A DNA stretch of 64,000 bases, from assembly GCA_031119525.1 (NCBI GenBank), contig JAVHXO010000003.1:120070-184069 (forward strand), read 5' to 3'. The DNA is from Spiroplasma sp. (GTDB taxonomy: Bacteria > Bacillota_I > Bacilli_A > Mycoplasmatales > VBWQ01). Under the pieces are notes generated by a model. The model was not told the DNA's origin, did no database searches, and saw only the letters and a list, made by a program, of their open reading frames with translations. Positions 62,402 through 64,000 of this stretch are shown one piece after another. Both the position numbers and the translations under genes were made by a program. How positions within the stretch are numbered: position 1 is the first letter of the stretch; each line of letters begins with the position of its first letter.

Positions 62402-62548
62402 TATCAAACTCCCTTCTTAAAATTTCTAAAGTTAATTAAAAAAAATACCAAATTTATTATTAAACTAAAATAATTGAAAAATTAATTATTATTTAATATT
62501 TGAATAAATATATAGTATGAAAATTAAAAATTATCTCAGAAAAATAAA

Positions 62549-62580
62549 AAAAGATTTTAATCGAAATTAAAATCTTTAAT
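62549..62580 (-). terminator. Terminator of tRNA-His
   Basis: AAGATTTTAAT (62551-62561) and ATTAAAATCTT (62566-62576) perfect arms and a T7 run on the minus strand. Confidence 0.85.
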
Positions 62581-62594
62581 AATAATCAAATTAA

Positions 62595-62672
62595 TGGGGC
62601 GGCTGATGGGATTTGAACCCACGAATGTCGGCTCCACAAGCCGATGCGATAAACCACTACGCCACAACCGCC
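62595..62672 (-). tRNA. tRNA-His (GTG)
   Basis: Anticodon arm TCGGC-TTGTGGA-GCCGA (GTG). The 5' end carries the extra encoded G(-1) opposite C73, the HisRS identity pair. Acceptor GCGGTTG/CAGCCGC, CCA encoded. Confidence 0.95.
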
Positions 62673-62713
62673 ATTTTAAGACCTAATATATTATACCTTA
62701 AAATGAGCAAATA

Positions 62714-62743
62714 AAAAAACAATTTTTGAAAAAATTGTTTTTT
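62714..62743 (-). terminator. Terminator of truA
   Basis: AAAAAACAATTTTT / AAAAAATTGTTTTT arms with a short loop, T7 on the minus strand, touching the truA stop. Confidence 0.85.
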
Positions 62744-62745
62744 TA

Positions 62746-63552
62746 TTACTTAATTAACTTAGTTTTATACAAAAATAAACCTGAAGCAAATGCTTTTGGA
62801 TATTGGTACTTATCTTTTTGTTTTGGTGATAAATAGTTATTAATTTCATCTAGTGTAACTTTATTTTGACAATAATCTAACATCGCAGCAACTAAATATC
62901 GCACCTGATAACGAACAAAACCTTTTGCCTTCATGGTAATTATTACAATCTTTTTTTTACGATAAACCTTAATTTTGTTAATTACCCGATTTGGATTGTG
63001 TTTATCATCTTTTTTTAAACCACTAAAATTATAAAAATAATGTTGACCAATAAATAGTTTGGCAACTTTCTTTAATTTGTGCACTGATAATTTTTGGCCA
63101 TATTGATATTGATAATTCAATTTAAACGGATCAAAAGCACCACAATTAATATAATAACGATATTCTTTATTTTTAACATGATCTCTTAAATTATAATCAT
63201 TAGCAACTATTTTAACTTTTTTAATTTTAATTGCTTCTCTAAAATGTTGATTTAAAATTACTGCCATTTTTTCAACGTCAATCATAACTGGTAGCGAGAA
63301 TGTAAAAACTTGATCATAGGCATGAACACCTTTATCGGTTCTGCTAGAACCATGAATGATAATACTAACATTAAAAGTTCTTGCTAAAGTTTTGATAATT
63401 GTCCCCTCAATCGTTCTTAAACCTTCTTGTTGTGCTCAACCGAAAAAATTACTACCATCATAAGCAACTCAAACACAATATGTTGTTCTTTGTTTGTTGG
63501 TTTCATTATTTGTTAAATTAACTTGTTTTTTTTGTGATATTTTTTTAGACAT
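62746..63552 (-). CDS. truA: tRNA pseudouridine(38-40) synthase
   Basis: 268 residues, typical of TruA, which makes pseudouridine at positions 38-40 in the tRNA anticodon arm. Motifs: TTYCVWVAYDGSNFFGWAQQ (~22-41, YDGxxFxGWQxQ type), SRTDKGVHAYDQVFTFSLP with the catalytic Asp (SRTDKGVHA, ~76) and KGFVRYQVRYLVAAMLDYCQ (~200). Three TGA codons are Trp. It lies 28 bp downstream of ecfT, matching the common cbiO-cbiO-ecfT-truA order. Confidence 0.96.
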
Positions 63553-63580
63553 CTTGTTCTCCCTCATTAACTAATAAATA

Positions 63581-64000
63581 TTAACTAACAAAATGATCAA
63601 TTGGAATTGCTGGCATAAATGGTGCATGATAATAATAAGTGAGGATGAAAGCTAAAAGTCCAGCACCAATAATTAAGAAAACAATATCTTTAAAAGTAAT
63701 ATGATATTGACGGAATCTTGTTCTTTTACCTTGCGGATCATAACCACGTGAATCCATAGCATAAGCTAAATCTTCAGCTTTTTGGAAAGCAGACACTAAT
63801 AATGGAATAATTAATGATACTAAAGCTTTAACTTTTTCTTTAAAGTGACCATTCTTTAAATCAACCCCCCTTGATGCTTGAGCTTTTAAAATTCTACCAG
63901 CCTCATCAAATAATGTTGGGATTGATCTTAAAGCAATTGAAATAATCATTGAAATAATATGAACTGGAAATCTAATTAATTTTAATGGCATCATTAAATC
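63581..64000 (-). CDS. ecfT: ECF transporter transmembrane protein EcfT (3' part)
   Basis: The C-terminal ~139 codons are in the window; the gene continues past 64000. The two coupling-helix Ala-Arg-Gly type motifs of EcfT are present: ILKAQASRGVDLK (ARG as SRG) and LAYAMDSRGYDPQGKRTRFR, which bind the EcfA ATPases. Membrane helices VKALVSLIIPLLVSAFQ and IVFLIIGAGLLAFILTYYY follow. With EcfA1/A2, expected just beyond the window, it energises vitamin uptake by S components. Neighbouring truA supports the call. Confidence 0.92.
   Translation of the reverse strand, partial: DLMMPLKLIRFPVHIISMIISIALRSIPTLFDEAGRILKAQASRGVDLKNGHFKEKVKALVSLIIPLLVSAFQKAEDLAYAMDSRGYDPQGKRTRFRQYHITFKDIVFLIIGAGLLAFILTYYYHAPFMPAIPIDHFVS

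Overview
The window reads as chromosomal DNA of a mollicute, most likely a Spiroplasma. It is very AT-rich, and most genes make sense only if TGA is read as tryptophan. A tRNA-Trp with a UCA anticodon (44940-45015) confirms that code. All gene ends given here assume translation table 4, so many genes are longer than a standard-code reading would show. Almost everything lies on the minus strand; the exceptions are rpsT, a GNAT acetyltransferase, an alpha/beta hydrolase and a DegV-family protein.

Layout. 1-5.5 kb is an accessory block of small secreted proteins, including five tandem paralogs, with duplicated promoter regions and short repeats. 6-8.1 kb encodes a secreted M60/enhancin-type metallopeptidase. 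8.2-20.2 kb is housekeeping: a membrane protein, holA, valS behind a T-box, another small secreted protein, pheT-pheS, a TrmH/SpoU methylase, a YgjP-type metalloprotein and a dimeric-type dUTPase. 20.2-22.5 kb has a YwaF-like membrane protein and infC-rpmI-rplT behind an attenuator leader. 22.6-33.8 kb carries glycolysis (pyk, pfkA, eno, gpmI, tpiA), thrS, two small unknown genes, and an unexpected protein resembling the C-terminal half of AlaRS. 34-36.4 kb is a tRNA cluster in the Bacillus-type order, with two protein genes lodged between tRNA-Asp and tRNA-Phe. 36.5-43.8 kb holds ssrA, smpB, a comF-like gene, rnr and secG, with a broken secreted-protein gene and a lipase-like gene among them. 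44-52 kb has degV, tRNA-Trp(UCA), fur/perR, acpP, proS, a degenerate GGDEF-EAL-like protein, a possible DarT-fold protein and cls. 52-54.6 kb has coaE, tsaD and deoD. 54.6-62.4 kb is a BMP-type nucleoside ABC transporter with two lipoproteins and an XRE regulator. The window ends with tRNA-His, truA and the 3' part of ecfT.

How it fits together. The cell imports nucleosides through the BMP lipoproteins and the NupO/P/Q-like ABC transporter and can cleave purine nucleosides with DeoD, encoded directly downstream. ATP would come from glycolysis. Stalled ribosomes are rescued by tmRNA-SmpB with RNase R clustered nearby. The secreted array and the M60 peptidase are the best candidates for host interaction.

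Most unusual points: the tandem secreted family and its duplicated promoters; the AlaRS-C-like protein without its zinc motif inside the glycolytic cluster; a cls / DarT-like / GGDEF-EAL-like gene row in which both novel proteins appear to have lost catalytic residues; a nucleoside permease with a ~190-residue coiled-coil tail; and a scar near ssrA combining an 18-bp repeat, an inverted repeat and a frameshifted gene. Homology calls are from recognised motifs only, since no search could be run.
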